A stretch of DNA of 64,000 bases from Sipunculus nudus (lineage: Eukaryota > Annelida > Sipuncula > Golfingiida > Sipunculidae): assembly GCA_026874595.1 (NCBI GenBank), contig CM049322.1:39800840-39864839 (forward strand). The letters are read 5' to 3'. Positions 35,700-48,013 of this stretch are shown here, in pieces. Position numbers and translations under genes: made by a program. Under the pieces are notes generated by a model that saw only the letters and a list, made by a program, of their open reading frames with translations, ran no database searches and was not told where the DNA came from. The first letter of the stretch is position 1; each line of letters begins with the position of its first letter.

Positions 35700-36310
35700 T
35701 TTGATTGCTGTTTAATATAACACCAAAAACCAATTTGCTGGTTCGGACCTACTTGACCATAAACCCCGCTGAGGTCTGGTCAGCTGCAGCCACAGATGGA
35801 ACTCTCCAGCCCTGGCGATATTGTATTAAAGTCCTCAGGGCCAGCTGTGTCTCCGTTAATGAAAGCTTGGCCGGCCTCACATTTAATTATAGCGGGGAAG
35901 TATGGGTCCCTTTTACTGGCCGCACTGACGGTGACACCTGAATACTATTAAGAGTCTGCCTATTATGGGCCGTTGAATGACAGGCACTTCTCGTTGACTG
36001 TCTGTTCCTCTGTTTCGATTCCTGCAAGGACAGCATGACAAAGGATAAAGTGGTTTGGCACTTGTTTGGAGTCCAGCCTGGTCTCTAAGAAGAAAGTTAA
36101 ATAATTCTTCCAATAATGTTTCACCCTGGGGCAGGGTGGGGCATTAATTGTCCCGTGGTTCTGGCACTGCACAGTGTATCCTGTGGAAGGTCCCGAATCC
36201 ACTTATTCTGTTCAGGGACGAAATTGTAATGGGAGGACACAATGGCTAGGTGATTCAGAATGGTCAAGTTGAGTCTCGGTACATTAGTCTCCCGTTCTGG
36301 TGGTGCTATT
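35700..36310. other. Candidate conserved non-coding island (large)
   Basis: About 600 bases of markedly GC-richer, non-repetitive DNA with overlapping open frames of 66-79 codons on both strands. None has splice-consistent borders or family motifs. It could hide an exon, but an enhancer-like element is equally likely. Confidence 0.3.
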
Positions 36311-36319
36311 TCTGCTCTG

Positions 36320-36780
36320 CACAGACATTATGTCATGTGATATTTTACCATTAGCAGACATGTTTTATGATATTTTTACAATACACTTATATTATCTCAT
36401 TGGATATATTCACAATGCAAGAATTTAATGTCTTGTGATATTTTTCTTATGCATAAATGTAACTAATGAAAATTTTGCCAAATTCAATACCTTATGACCC
36501 TTTTACCATATTTAGAACAATATTCTGTAGTATTAATTATCTTTAGTCCATGCATATACTCTTTCTTGTTATTATTTTAATATACTAGGACATAATATGT
36601 ACTCTGTGATATTTTATCTTGCACAGACATAATGCCTGGTGCTATTTTTACTGGGCATGAACATAATATCCCATGGTAATTTTATCCTAAGATATTTGAT
36701 CATGTACATGCAGACGTAATATCCTCTCATATTTTTTACCTTGCAAAGACATAAAATCCTTTATGATTTCATTTATTACA
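36320..36780 (+). repeat. Decayed tandem repeat ('acataatatcctgtgatatt')
   Basis: At least eight loose repeats of 'gacataat', then 'gtgatattttacc' and 'tgcacag', about 40-60 bases apart. An old minisatellite. Confidence 0.5.
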
Positions 36781-37575
36781 AGGATATTGGTCCTAGAACC
36801 CACGTACACATTGCCAGTGACACCAGACGTAGCCCATGTAGATATAGAGGAGACCCTTGCATAGAGTGCCCTTGAACCAGGTCACATATTGGTCAAGAGG
36901 CAGTAACATGTACTTCAGCGGGTGAAGTATATATGATATATCAATAGATGAAGTACAAGAAGGAGTATACAAACAGCAGGACAGGTGTATAGTGATCGAA
37001 ATATATATCATCAATAGTACAGATAGTGTTATAAAGCATGGAGGGATAAAATGTTAAGAGACATGGAGATTGGAGGTGGTTTTAACAAGGGTAAGGCATG
37101 GTTGGGGTCGAGCAAAGATACTTATCTGCTCTATTTATTTGACATTTACTAGTAAATATAATTAGAAATATGTATCATTAATAAAAAAATTTGAAATATT
37201 ATGTAGATAATTTTTGTTTCCTTCAAAAGATATTGAGGAATTGTCATAATTATAATAACTATTATGACAAATGATTGTCCTAGTATATTATTTTTATAAT
37301 TAAAATTTTTAATGTTTTATGTGGACATTGTTTTTTAATTGTCTTTATCTCAGCCTTGAATCCATTATAAAGAATAGTAATTTCAGTATTTTCTCCCATG
37401 ATGTTTCATTTGATCATTTCATAGTCATGCAGAAAACAGTGCCATCTGTGGGTGAAAGCACAAACTTTTAAATTATAATTTATGTTGTATATCTTTTATG
37501 CATGGGCTAACCTGATTTATTGTTTCACATATGATATTGTATCCAAATAACCCTTTATTGCTGTGGGTTGTGATA
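36781..37575. other. Gene-free, no feature recognised
   Basis: A 73-codon minus frame at 36793-37014 is unremarkable. 37140-37330 is very AT-rich. Confidence 0.4.
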
Positions 37576-37577
37576 CT

Positions 37578-37578
<1 letters not shown>

Positions 37579-37608
<30 letters not shown>

Positions 37609-37619
37609 GGGGGGGGGGG
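37579..37619. repeat. (GT)n microsatellite followed by a G run
   Basis: About 14 GT dinucleotides and then about 12 G. Confidence 0.9.
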
Positions 37620-38564
37620 TTGTTACAGTGCTGTCAATAATACTAGCAGTTCATATTAGAATGCTGTAGTAAAGTAAAAGCAGTATTTACTTTCTTTATT
37701 TGAGCGTGTCTGGTCAGACATCTGATGTTGTGTTTTCTGGCTCTAATTATAATAATTCTTTTATTTTAAAAATATTAACTTCCTTTTTTTTATCTGTGAA
37801 GGATTTTCACCTATTTTATTTGTATCCTAAAACAAATTTGTGATAAATTAAATTACCAATTTTTTATTTATTAGCTCAGCTGACTATAAGTCATCTGAGC
37901 TATAGTCGTGGTCCATTGTCCGTCGTCCATCCGTCCGTCTGTCCGTCCGTCCGTCCGTCCATAGATGTGGCACGTTTTGAAACCGTAAGACCTAGGAATC
38001 CAAAATTCAGCATAATGTTAGATGTCCCCAAGATCTCCTACCAAGCCGAAAACTGGGTCTTTGCGACTTTATTCCTTTGAGAAATTAAGGAAAAACCTCA
38101 ATTTTTTATTAAAATCCTATTTTCACAATTCAGGACTGCCTAATATCAAAACCACTCATCTGTTTTTCCTCATATTTACCATAAATATTCCTCTATATAG
38201 TTCCTATGTACATGCAAGAAATTAAGTCTGTAAAGTATTAATTCTTTAAGTTATGGGCCCAAACATAATGGACTTTGTAAAAAATCAGGAAAAATAATAA
38301 CTCACTTAACATGAAAAATTTTGAAACTAGAGTCTATTTTCTCAAGTATATAACTATGTTTAATTAAGATTCAAATGTTTACCGAAAATTAGATCTGAAT
38401 TTTGTAAATTTTTTAAGTTATTAGCTTAAAAAAAAAATCAGTACCTTAAATTTTGCCCAACTTTGACCATGGCACGTTTTTTTCCTGTAAGCACCATTGA
38501 TTTAATTTTCACAGCATGTAAACATAAATATTTAGTTTGTCTAAATCTGAAATTTGAAAATAAA

Positions 38565-38901
38565 AGCTTGAAAATTAAGCTAGTTATTGATTTTTTTTCT
38601 GTAGTCACTTGCTTTGATTACAGATACAGGGTCCCACTCCAGGTCACTGGAAGTCAGCTATGCCAGGGTTTCTGATTTGTTACAGTCACTGGGGGAGATC
38701 CCCTGCTGTGACAGGTGTACAGTTATTCTCATAGCTTGAAAATTAAGCTAGTTATTGATTTTTTTTCTGTAGTCACTTGCTTTGATTACAGATACAGGGT
38801 CCCACTCCAGGTCACTGGAAGTCAGCTATGCCAGGGTTTCTGATTTGTTACAGTCACTGGGGGAGATCCCCTGCTGTGACAGGTGTACAGTTATTCTCAT
38901 A
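38565..38901 (+). repeat. Perfect 168-bp tandem duplication
   Basis: Bases 38565-38732 and 38733-38900 are identical by eye. The unit runs from 'agcttgaaaattaag' to 'ttattctcat'. It ends 17 bases before a run of 26 C, so an assembly or amplification artefact is possible. Confidence 0.9.
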
Positions 38902-38916
38902 TCACCACCCCAATCA

Positions 38917-38942
38917 CCCCCCCCCCCCCCCCCCCCCCCCCC
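38917..38942. repeat. Poly-C run (26)
   Basis: Uninterrupted C homopolymer. It generates proline-rich background frames in three phases. Confidence 0.9.
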
Positions 38943-40109
38943 GCAAACCCAACCCACCATGTGTTATGCACTATTTGTTATTGTTTTCACTGTATCTCCT
39001 TAATTGTAATGCTGTTTCCACTCCGATATGCAAAAACTTTCCTTGAAAAAATAATTCAAGGTGTAATCAAGAAGATGCAATGTTGTGTAATGTAGCATTT
39101 TTAAAGAAATCAATTTTCTTTTAAATGATTTTTACAAATATAATTGAACCCATCAGTATGCTTAAATTATTATAAAATATGAAGCACATTATGGATAAAT
39201 AAAGACACAATTAAAATTGTGAAATCTAAATCAAGTATTGTTAGATATTTATTGTTTTGCAGATTTAAGAGATATATTTTTGTGGTAAAAAATAAATAAA
39301 CATTTTTATGCATGATGTGGAGTTATCTGACAAGATTGAGATTTATGATGATGCAGTTGAAAATTATGAATCAACTTTTATATTCAGATATATATGTTAA
39401 ATTGGAAATGTATAGAAATATAAACTTAAATTAGAAAATAATTGATGTGATAAAAAAATGAGGATTTAATACAAACATTTGTTCATTATTTTCCTGCCTC
39501 AGCAGAATTTGAGATCAGGCTTTGTTTGCCCTGTTTTATGTTGTTTATTAGCTCTATTTTAACTGTATACATTTTATTAAAAAAAAACATATATATTTAA
39601 TAATATATATTATACAAAAAAATAGATCCAATTGAACAAATGTGTAAACTACTGAAATGTCAACAGTTAATCGAAAAAACAACTAATGATCATGGTAATT
39701 GTACAGATCATTTGTTCACAAACTGCTCACATGCTTTAGTTTTAACATTAGGAAACACATGGTCAGGTCACAAAATATTTTTTGCAACAATTTCTTGCTC
39801 ATCAATACAAACCAATCATATAAACCAACCATGGCCTTTATTACCTCTTCCTCTTACACTTTATCTCCATTTGATATTATTTTAGATTTTTACCTTCAAG
39901 GTTAACGTCAGCTGAGCACAGTGACCCATAGTTCCCATGTTTTTTTTTCATTTCTTTTTTTTTTCTCTTAACAACTTCTATCCAAGTTTCAGTGTTTTTC
40001 CTTTTTCTTCCTAGCACTTTATATTAAAATAATGCTGTGTAAATGAATTTATAAATTTCTGTTTCTTTTTTAACTTTAAATAATTTTTAACCCCGTTTTC
40101 TTCTGTTTT

Positions 40110-40660
40110 GTAACCACAGGGCTCTTTATATCAATATAACGCTTCATCAAATCCCACTGTGCTTTTCATTAGCGATAGATGCCACACTGTCACACAAATT
40201 TGCGGGTAATCAGTTTATGGTTGCCATAGCAGCTAATTATTTGATTAATTAATTGGTTGACTCATTCAAGGGTAATTTGTCATAATCCACTTTGGGTCGA
40301 CCAGGGCAGCCAAAATGTCGAATGGTCATTTGATGTCTCAGCGATTAAAGTCCTCCGAATATTCATGGCATTGTTGTGGGCTTTTTATTAAAGATGATAA
40401 TACACCCCAGGCCACATGAAAGGGCCCCCTTGTATTTAATTATTGTGGATAATTCACTCTGATCCACCTCCAGACATCCCGGCCAAAGGTGACGACAACA
40501 CACAAGGTGCTGGTCATATTTGCCCATCGTATTATACCGCTGCTACCATAAACACACCTCTTATAACCCAGTGGACTTGTAATTTGATTAAGACTCATTT
40601 GCATACCATGCATAAAACATGAGCTTATTGAAGAAAATCCCATCTGTTAACTCTCTAGTA
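40110..40660. other. Candidate conserved non-coding island with homeodomain sites
   Basis: TAATTA at 40234-40239 and 40246-40251 in a tight cluster, then TGACTCA (AP-1 type) at 40258-40264. Balanced DNA follows ('gggtcgaccagggcagcc') up to 40660. The region is non-repetitive. This is one of the best enhancer-like candidates by motif density; unproven. Confidence 0.35.
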
Positions 40661-41379
40661 CAGCTCTTTAGGAATTGAAAACCAAAAGATACCTCTTTTG
40701 ATCTTTTTTTTTTTTTCCGGTTTATGTACCAGAACCACTATAATATTCATATAGGGAATTCATCTTTAGTTTATGAAGGGCAATTTGAAATTTATTTGTT
40801 ATTTCCAGTGCATCATATGTCATATTCTTTGCAGATTCAGTACTCATAAATATTAAAAAATAGAACTGTTATGCATTTATTTCACATAATTTGGGCCATA
40901 CATTGTTTTCAGGAATAGAATTGTGTTTTCCTTCCATGCCATAAACCTAAAGAGATAATTAAAATTGCTACAAAAGAGGGACTATGATTAGCGTCCTAAT
41001 AGGAAAGTTGTTTGACTGCTCAAACCAGATGGAATTTAAGATATCTGTGTAATCTTGTTATTTTTAAGACTCATCGGAAAGAAAGTCTTTCAAATGGCAA
41101 ACTCCTTGATATGTTATTTTCTAGTTGTTTTCTAGGAATTCCACATTAATAATTACACTCTCATGAGGCATGATTAAATCTTTCGGCTGATGCATATCAG
41201 ATGGACCAAAATATCTGGTCTTAAGAAAGAACTGGCTGCTATTTCATTATCTTTGCAGAATTTTTTTCTGTTCCATTTTGAAACTAATAATTTCAAACAA
41301 CTGTGAGCAAAAGTTTTGTTTTGGGCAGGTATAAATCATGAACTATTTATATCAGATTAAAACACAAAAGAAGTTCTTG
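40661..41379. other. Gene-free, no feature recognised
   Basis: AT-rich unique DNA with a T run at 40707-40717. Confidence 0.4.
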
Positions 41380-41538
41380 GGGGCTAGAAATGAAAAAAAA
41401 CTAAAAAGAAAACAATAATGACACAAGAGGCCACTGGTATTATTTAGAATAAGGGAACAATCAGAAAAAAAGTTGAAAGGTAAAAAAAGAATAAGGGTTA
41501 AGATAAAAAAAAGATAAACAAACATAAGGGAAGAAAAA

Positions 41539-41577
<39 letters not shown>

Positions 41578-42480
41578 AAAAGGCCGTAACAGTAATTGCA
41601 GATATGAAAGATGGAAACCGTTGAAAAGGGGAAAAAACACAGGCATAATTATTTAGAAAGAGATGGGGGAGAGAAAAGTCATACACTGGTGACACGTATG
41701 AGTGTCAGGTCTTCTTCAGGCACCATGCCACTCCTAAGTAAGATTTTACTTAAAACAGTAAATTTCGTGTCTTTTTCACATCTAAGAGACTTGTTGGCCT
41801 GAGCCGACTCACAAAGTTTACCACCGGCAAACCAGTGAATGTTTGATGACTACAGCAAATGCAAATTGCAACATTCAGGAAGTTGGCCAGAAACCAGATT
41901 TGTATTTTACACAGGATTATGTGTTTTACCCAAAATCGTGGCTCCAAATGGTGTGCTGTTACTCTAAGGGGAAAAATGGTAGACCAAATGAAAGTGACGA
42001 TGTAGATTAACAATAAAAGTACAAATGTAGAGAAACACAGGAATTAAGAGAAGGAGAAGTTCAGAAAATGAGAAATTTAAGGACAAGATAGAGACAAGTC
42101 TAGACCAGAATAGAATGCATGTGAAAATATAGACAGGAATAGAAAAGGATTGGTCAGAAGACAGTCCAGAGCAGCAAAGCAAACTTTTAAAATTTTGCAG
42201 CTAGCCAGATAATTGTATGAGACAAAATATCCAAATAGGCACACTGCTCAACATTGAACTCGCAAGGGTATAACTGACTGCTGGTAAGGGATTGCAGGTA
42301 AATGCACCAGGGCTTCTAAATACACCAGCATGGTAGATATAAAGACCTGAATAGGGTAATGTGGTGAGTGAAAATGTGTACTGAAAAGGGTAAGGTAATC
42401 ATGGAATATTGTTGAATAAGAATTGTTTCAAGGCAAATTACATGAGCATACATGTGGTTGAGGTAACGACTTCATGGAAT
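41380..42480 (+). other. Purine-skewed tract with (AG)n
   Basis: The plus strand is strongly A+G rich over about 1 kb, with (AG)n at 41543-41575 and many 'agaaaagg', 'aagagaagg' runs. The skew explains several stop-free minus-strand frames here; these are not genes. Confidence 0.5.
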
Positions 42481-42734
42481 AAGTAATATTTTGCAAGCAT
42501 GCACGTGCAATGAAATCTGAAAGGTGTTTCCTTGAACTGTGATAAATTTTGATTTGAAGTTTGACTGTTGGAACAAGTAGTTCCAGGCATCCCCACTCTT
42601 CCAAACTTGAAGTGGTTCATTTTGAGTAGAAATAATCTCTGACAGAAGGAGGTTTAATGACAACTGTAAACAAGGAATTGAAGGGGAAAAAACTAACATG
42701 GATGGAAGCAAACTAGAGGGAATGAAACTAAATA

Positions 42735-42880
42735 GAGTGGATCCCCACATTTACAACCACCATGGAGGCTGATCTGTGGTTGTAGTTTTTTTTTTTTTGG
42801 CGGAGGGTGCACATGGTCATATTTGTGACCAAGAAAAGTGGTCTTTATTGTGTGGTGGTCCCAATTGTGGGGTTCCATTG
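42735..42880. mobile_element. Second MITE type, 146 bp
   Basis: Starts GAGTGGATCCCCACATTT after TA and ends GGGGTTCCATTG before TA. The ends form inverted repeats of about 25 bases that include accacc, so it is related in design to the 'aagaccacc' family. A T run (42787-42798) interrupts it. Confidence 0.6.
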
Positions 42881-43264
42881 TAAATTAGCAGTGTAACTGA
42901 TGGAAGATTGAGAGTGAATTAAGGATATAGGCAAACATGGGTTAGACAACGAACATATAAGAATCTTAAGGGAAATCATATTGAAACAAGGGAGACATAG
43001 AAAAGGTTATTGAAAGTTGAAAAATTGAACACACAAAATCAACCAGTAATTCAGAAGCAAAATCATAAAGAAATTATATAGGTATTTGAAATGATGAAGT
43101 GGAAGGGAACTTTTAGAGACTAATAAAGTTTTAATTGTTGATGTCCTTCTTATAAGGAAAACAGTCAAATTACAATTTATTGCTTTCAGGGCAGAGTATA
43201 AAGACAATGAAGCATTGGAAAACATCAAGAGAGACCAATGTATTTATTATGTGACATTTAAATT
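42881..43264. other. Gene-free, purine-rich, no feature
   Basis: Continues the purine skew. Nothing recognised. Confidence 0.35.
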
Positions 43265-43730
43265 GTGAACTGGGGTCAGCTGATGCAGCTGAATTCATGA
43301 AATGTCCAAAATCGAGCGAGCATGTTACTAACAGGTCAGTGAGACAAACAGACTATGCATTAAACTCTGTAGGGCCATTGTCACATTTGGCTGACCCGAT
43401 TAAAATTTTATCACCCATGCCCAGGATCTCGCTGTTATGGCTCATCACATGGGTTTCATACCCGCCTGGTCAACGCGGCGTGAACAATGGAAATTTACGC
43501 AGTCAGGCAATCCCTATTGAACACAGTCATGGGTATTTGTAGAATCTGTTCATTAATGTCTGGGTCATTCGTATTCATTTACAGGGGATAAGTGCCAGAT
43601 CAATTCACTCTGTTTGGAACCCAGTTCGACAGGCTAACGATAGCTATTATATAACTTGTGTGCTTGATGCGGGTGTTATTCCTCGTTAATCTTGTATGCT
43701 GCACAGAGAGGAATTGACAATCACGTTCAC
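43265..43730. other. Candidate conserved non-coding island with SOX site
   Basis: Balanced, non-repetitive. AACAATGG at 43483-43490 (SOX consensus) and CATTAATG at 43551-43558. The 81-codon frame at 43297-43542 shows no protein family. Enhancer role is inference. Confidence 0.35.
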
Positions 43731-45350
43731 TTTGGAGAACAATACCTAGTACACAGCTCATACATTCTATGAGGATTTTAATGCAGATTTATAGATTTTT
43801 AATGGCTCCCTCTGTTATTGTTCCATTATTCAAATAATCAAGAAAAATTCATGCAGTTTGGAAATTATTTCTCCTACACACATAGTAGTCCCTGCTCCTT
43901 TGACTTGTCCAGTGCAAAATAACAATGTTCCTAAAATATGATATAATATTCCCTAGATTTTTGTTAATATTTTGAAAAGTCCAGATTTTATCCGAAAGAA
44001 CAGCTTCATTAAAACGTAAACCCTTTTCTGTAATGAAAATAAAGTTTTCTGAATTTCTTACTTTCTTTACCCTAGCTCTTTATATTTTCTTTTATTTCTG
44101 CTGTACAATAAGTACTGTAGTGGACAGTCATAGACTCATAGTTTATGTCAAGGGCTGATATTCATTCCTGGTCAGAGTACGTCTTGATTTAAATAATATA
44201 TACAACAAAGAAATAAAGGAAGTCAAACATCACATGATTTCAACACAGAAAACAAACTTCTTGCATAAAAACTTATTTAAATTTTCAATTAAAAATTTTC
44301 TGATTTTGGACATTTGTAAATTTTAAATTTAAAAAAAATTAAACACAATAAAAAATTATAAAACAATAAAATTTGTTTTGTTTTTATGTGCTTTTACTTA
44401 ATTAACAAATCAATTCTGTTACAATCATGTTGTCCCTACTCATATGAAATTTTTATAAAAAAAATTTATAATAAAAAGTTAAAAAAAAAAAATTGCCATC
44501 ACACACTGGTTTATGAAAAAAGGTTCTGTAGAAGCCAATCATTTTTTGCCTAATATTTAGGTAGTCTGACTTGTTCAATGTGGATCAGGTACTTTTCCGA
44601 CTGCTGGTGAGAGGAAATTGTTACATAATACCATTGTTTGTTAGGAGCACATAGTGTGACAGATGTGAATGACAGAAAGTCAGCGTGACACTAAATGTTT
44701 AATTGAGATTCAATATTTGTTGTATCGTAGAGGCAAACAAATGTTGTGTGCTCGCTCTTTCAAGAATAAATTATTTGTGGACCATTTAAACAACAGCAGC
44801 CAGTCACATGGTTTAAAGTTACATGTGACTTCCTCTCTTGCTCAGATACATTTCTGTTTTATAAAATGGTTCTTATGGTACACTCTTGAATAAAACTTGT
44901 TTATTTATGGTGCAGACATTTAGAAAACAGTGCACTCATGAAGCTAGGTATCTTAAAATGATATGTACAAATTTAGATACATGTGATACTGATAAATATT
45001 TGACATTTTACAAAATTTTGTAAATTTTCTTTGGTAAAGCGGAGCAGAAAAGAAATAATGGATTTCCAAATTTGGTACATCATTTTTCATATTTGTTGTT
45101 TATTTATGGCATAAACAGAAATGTAGAATTGTATAAACCTTTTGAATCTTTATATAATGTTAGTAAACATTTATAAAAATTGATAAAAAAATTTAATTTC
45201 CAACTTGTTTTCAGAACTTATAATTCATATTTTTTTATTTTTATATCAATATTTCTACACATTTTGTTAATATTATAGAGTTTTAAATTAAAAAAAAAAT
45301 GAATGAAATTACATACAGAGTATATATATACTACAGGTAGCAAAGCTCTA
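43731..45350. other. Gene-free, very AT-rich
   Basis: Especially AT-rich at 44260-44510 and 45040-45310. No gene or repeat recognised. Confidence 0.4.
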
Positions 45351-45354
45351 GAGT

Positions 45355-45850
45355 GTGACACTTAAATTACTACGGAAGATCTGGTGTGTGCAGTCGTTGA
45401 TGAAGCAAGCAATAGTATCTCTCATTAATCTGTCCCTGATGAGATTGATTTCATATTGGACATCATCACGGTGCTGGTTATTCAGATCACGAGCATCTGG
45501 TGTGAAACAGTGCGATGATGTGTCGAAACTCGATGTGTCATATGATGGCCTGGGGGCGGACTCCAGGGGTCTGTTTGGTCACCCGAGAATCCCTGCGAGG
45601 AACCCGAGCTATCGCAATCGTTAATGAGCATTCTTTAAAGCTCTCATAAGAGGAAAGACGATAAGCGAGAAATCAATTTGCATGCTATGGTTATCAATAT
45701 TAATACAGGCTTTTTGACCAGATGTGGTATTGTGGCCACGGCATGATTCTGGGAAAGTGTTATGGATTTTTATACAAAGTGTGATTTGATGTAATCTCGC
45801 CACAATAGTATTAGCTTGTGGTCCCTCACAGCAGGTCTATGGGTTAAATT
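45355..45850. other. Candidate conserved non-coding island with octamer
   Basis: GC-richer core (45540-45625) and ATTTGCAT at 45676-45683 (POU octamer) next to 'tatggttatcaatattaa'. The 89-codon plus frame (45355-45624) has no recognisable domain. Confidence 0.35.
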
Positions 45851-46452
45851 ATGGACACAGTTAAGATTACCATGAGAGAATGGGCAGCTTTTTATACTGC
45901 TGTTAACTGTCTGATCACCATGGTGATTTGGCTGTAGAGTATAAAAATGGGCATATCACAGAAACACTTATAATACATAATTGCTAATTAAATTTTGAGC
46001 ATTCCCTGCAGTTGGGTAATTTGATCTATTAACTTCAGTAGTGTTTATTGATCAGAATGGGAATTTTATTGTGTTGTTAATATTTGAACACCAGAAAATG
46101 ATGTTTTGTCTTATATCCCGACTGATTGGTTGAACTGGTAGAGTTAGCCACTGAAGGTCTTTGGAAGAATATTAAGCCCCATGCTGAAGCATTAAAATGG
46201 TGGGATCTTTACAATAAAACACTAAATTCTTAATTGCCTATAATGACTTTTTGATTGTTTCTATCACTGTGCATATGAAAGCTGAAATCGTGCAGGCTAA
46301 ATTATAACATATATTAATCTTAATTATCATATAATATACATTTTTACTCTCGCAGCTCACAGTGCTACCAGTAGAACTATCTCCTTAACAAAGTTAACTT
46401 TTAGGTTATTTTGCTAGACTTGTTGTTTTGGTCTTATTGAGCTACACAAATA
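45851..46452. other. Gene-free; possible SINE trace
   Basis: 46118-46215 ('ggttgaactggtagagttag', 'ataaaacactaaattctt') is faintly tRNA/SINE-like. Otherwise nothing is seen. Confidence 0.3.
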
Positions 46453-46617
46453 CAGTGACACCTGTGTTATGAGGCCACCCATGGGACTTGCCAAAAGTGT
46501 TCTTAATTCACAGGGGTCTTATAAAATAAGGTAGTTTAGCCATAACAAATGTGAGTGCTTTCGGTTCATCCAAGGGTGGTCTCATAAGAAGGGTGGTCTT
46601 TCAGACGGGTACAACTG
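46453..46617 (+). mobile_element. 'aagaccacc' MITE, copy 5
   Basis: Starts CAGTGACACCTGTGTTATGA after TA and ends 'gggtacaactg'. It contains the family order (ttcatccaagggtggtctca, 'gtggtctttcag'). Confidence 0.7.
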
Positions 46618-48013
46618 CACGTATCTGTTACAACCTTCAAGCAAATTAGAAATAACCAGATATAAGCCCAATATAAATAAACAGTGGAATACTCATAATT
46701 TTGACATGCCACTGATGACATCCAGGTTTTACTGTGTATGCAAAATGGCAGCCCCCATGAGCAGCTTTAAGAAACTGGGAGAAATAAACTTCAATAGGCT
46801 CCAATAAGGGCCCATGGGTGCAACATGAAAATACTCCAAGGACATAGCATCCAGGTGAAAATCTGACTGCAAAGAATGTTTGGGGGAAAGATATATGTGA
46901 TAATGTGTATGTTTAGAGTGGAATAACACCTTTTTTGGACCACACCCAAATTTCCAAATTTTTGTAGTATTTATTTTATGTATGTGTACAGTTGATTTGG
47001 TGAGATTCTTTCAAAGATTAGCGCATAATATTGAACCATGGCAGTTCGTTATCTTTGAGGAAAATAAGGTTTATATGACAGCTGCAGTTTCTATACTGAT
47101 CAGAAAGTCCAACCAAGGATTTATGGATTTTAAATGACTATCCTCAGGAAGAAATTGTACTTTTCTATATTTTGTCACTTTCATGACCAAAAGTAGGAAT
47201 AGGAATACAGTTTCCTATATTGCCTGCCCATATGTGCAAATTTGCTGATATATTGATTTCAGAATTAGCTACGGTTTAGACGTGGAAATTTAATACTGCC
47301 ACATCAAAGTCCTACCAGACTCCCAGTTAATCCTCTTAGACTGATGACTGGGTGCTGCACAATGACCAGGTCACAGGTCAAAGGTCACTGTTTTGTCAGC
47401 TGTAGAAAAACCAAAGCTGTGCAAAATTAAACTAGACTGGAGAAATGTATTTACAAAAGGAAAATAAACGAGCTTTGAAAAATTTAATACTTGGTGCTTC
47501 TGCCAATCTTTGATTTTTTATCCAGGTTACCTTTAAAACTAATTTATAATAAAAGCCATAGAGTTTTTTTTTAAGTTTTATGACATCAGAAATGTTTTTA
47601 TTTTTTTGTATACAGCATATAGTAAAAGATTTCAATTAAATAAGACAAAAATAATCTTGAATCTCTTTCTGGATGTTGACTAGATTGTGTGACATCCTTT
47701 CACTTTTAAGACCCATATATGTCTAGAATTTGGGTTTATCCAGAATTTTCAATTCCAACTCATTTCTAATTCAAAAATATTTATGAAACTTTATTTTCAA
47801 TCAGTCTACTCCACTGAGTTTTTAAAACATGTCAAGTTCCATTCATTTTCATTTGATTGAATTCAGTTCATTAAAAAATGTTGAAGTCTGTTGAAACAAA
47901 GCATTAATTTTGTTGTCCAGTGTTCAGTAAGTATATAAGAGGAGGCAGCAGTCCTGAATCTTTGCAACTTCTGATGAGTGTAATTAATGGAAATTTGATA
48001 ATTGGTGCATATA
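46618..48013. other. Gene-free, with receptor half-site triple
   Basis: 46682-46735 looks like a mini inverted-repeat fragment (cagtggaat ... gttttactg). Otherwise unremarkable apart from the half-site triple at 47368-47387. Confidence 0.4.
47368..47387 (+). promoter_or_regulatory. Triple AGGTCA direct repeat (DR1-DR1)
   Basis: Three perfect AGGTCA half-sites (47368-47373, 47375-47380, 47382-47387), each separated by one base. This is an ideal tandem RXR/HNF4/COUP-type site. I do not recognise a repeat around it. Function is not shown. Confidence 0.45.

Larger units (their letters stand above)
37871..39943 (+). mobile_element. 2.07-kb repeat with 11-bp subterminal inverted repeats
   Basis: The left end has gctcagctgac (37874-37884), then 'gtcatctgagct' and a GTCC tetranucleotide tract (37919-37958). 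The right end has the exact inverse gtcagctgagc (39907-39917) followed by 'cagtgacccatag'. The pair of ends and the GTCC tract match a widespread non-autonomous repeat of molluscan genomes, as I recall it. The inside is AT-rich and non-coding and holds a 168-bp tandem duplication. The outer limits are approximate. Confidence 0.6.

Noticed and set aside
38782-39095. Proline-rich frames around the poly-C run
   Set aside because: They are translations of a C homopolymer in three phases.
41461-41646. Serine/leucine-rich minus frame
   Set aside because: Encoded by the complement of (AG)n and purine-rich DNA.
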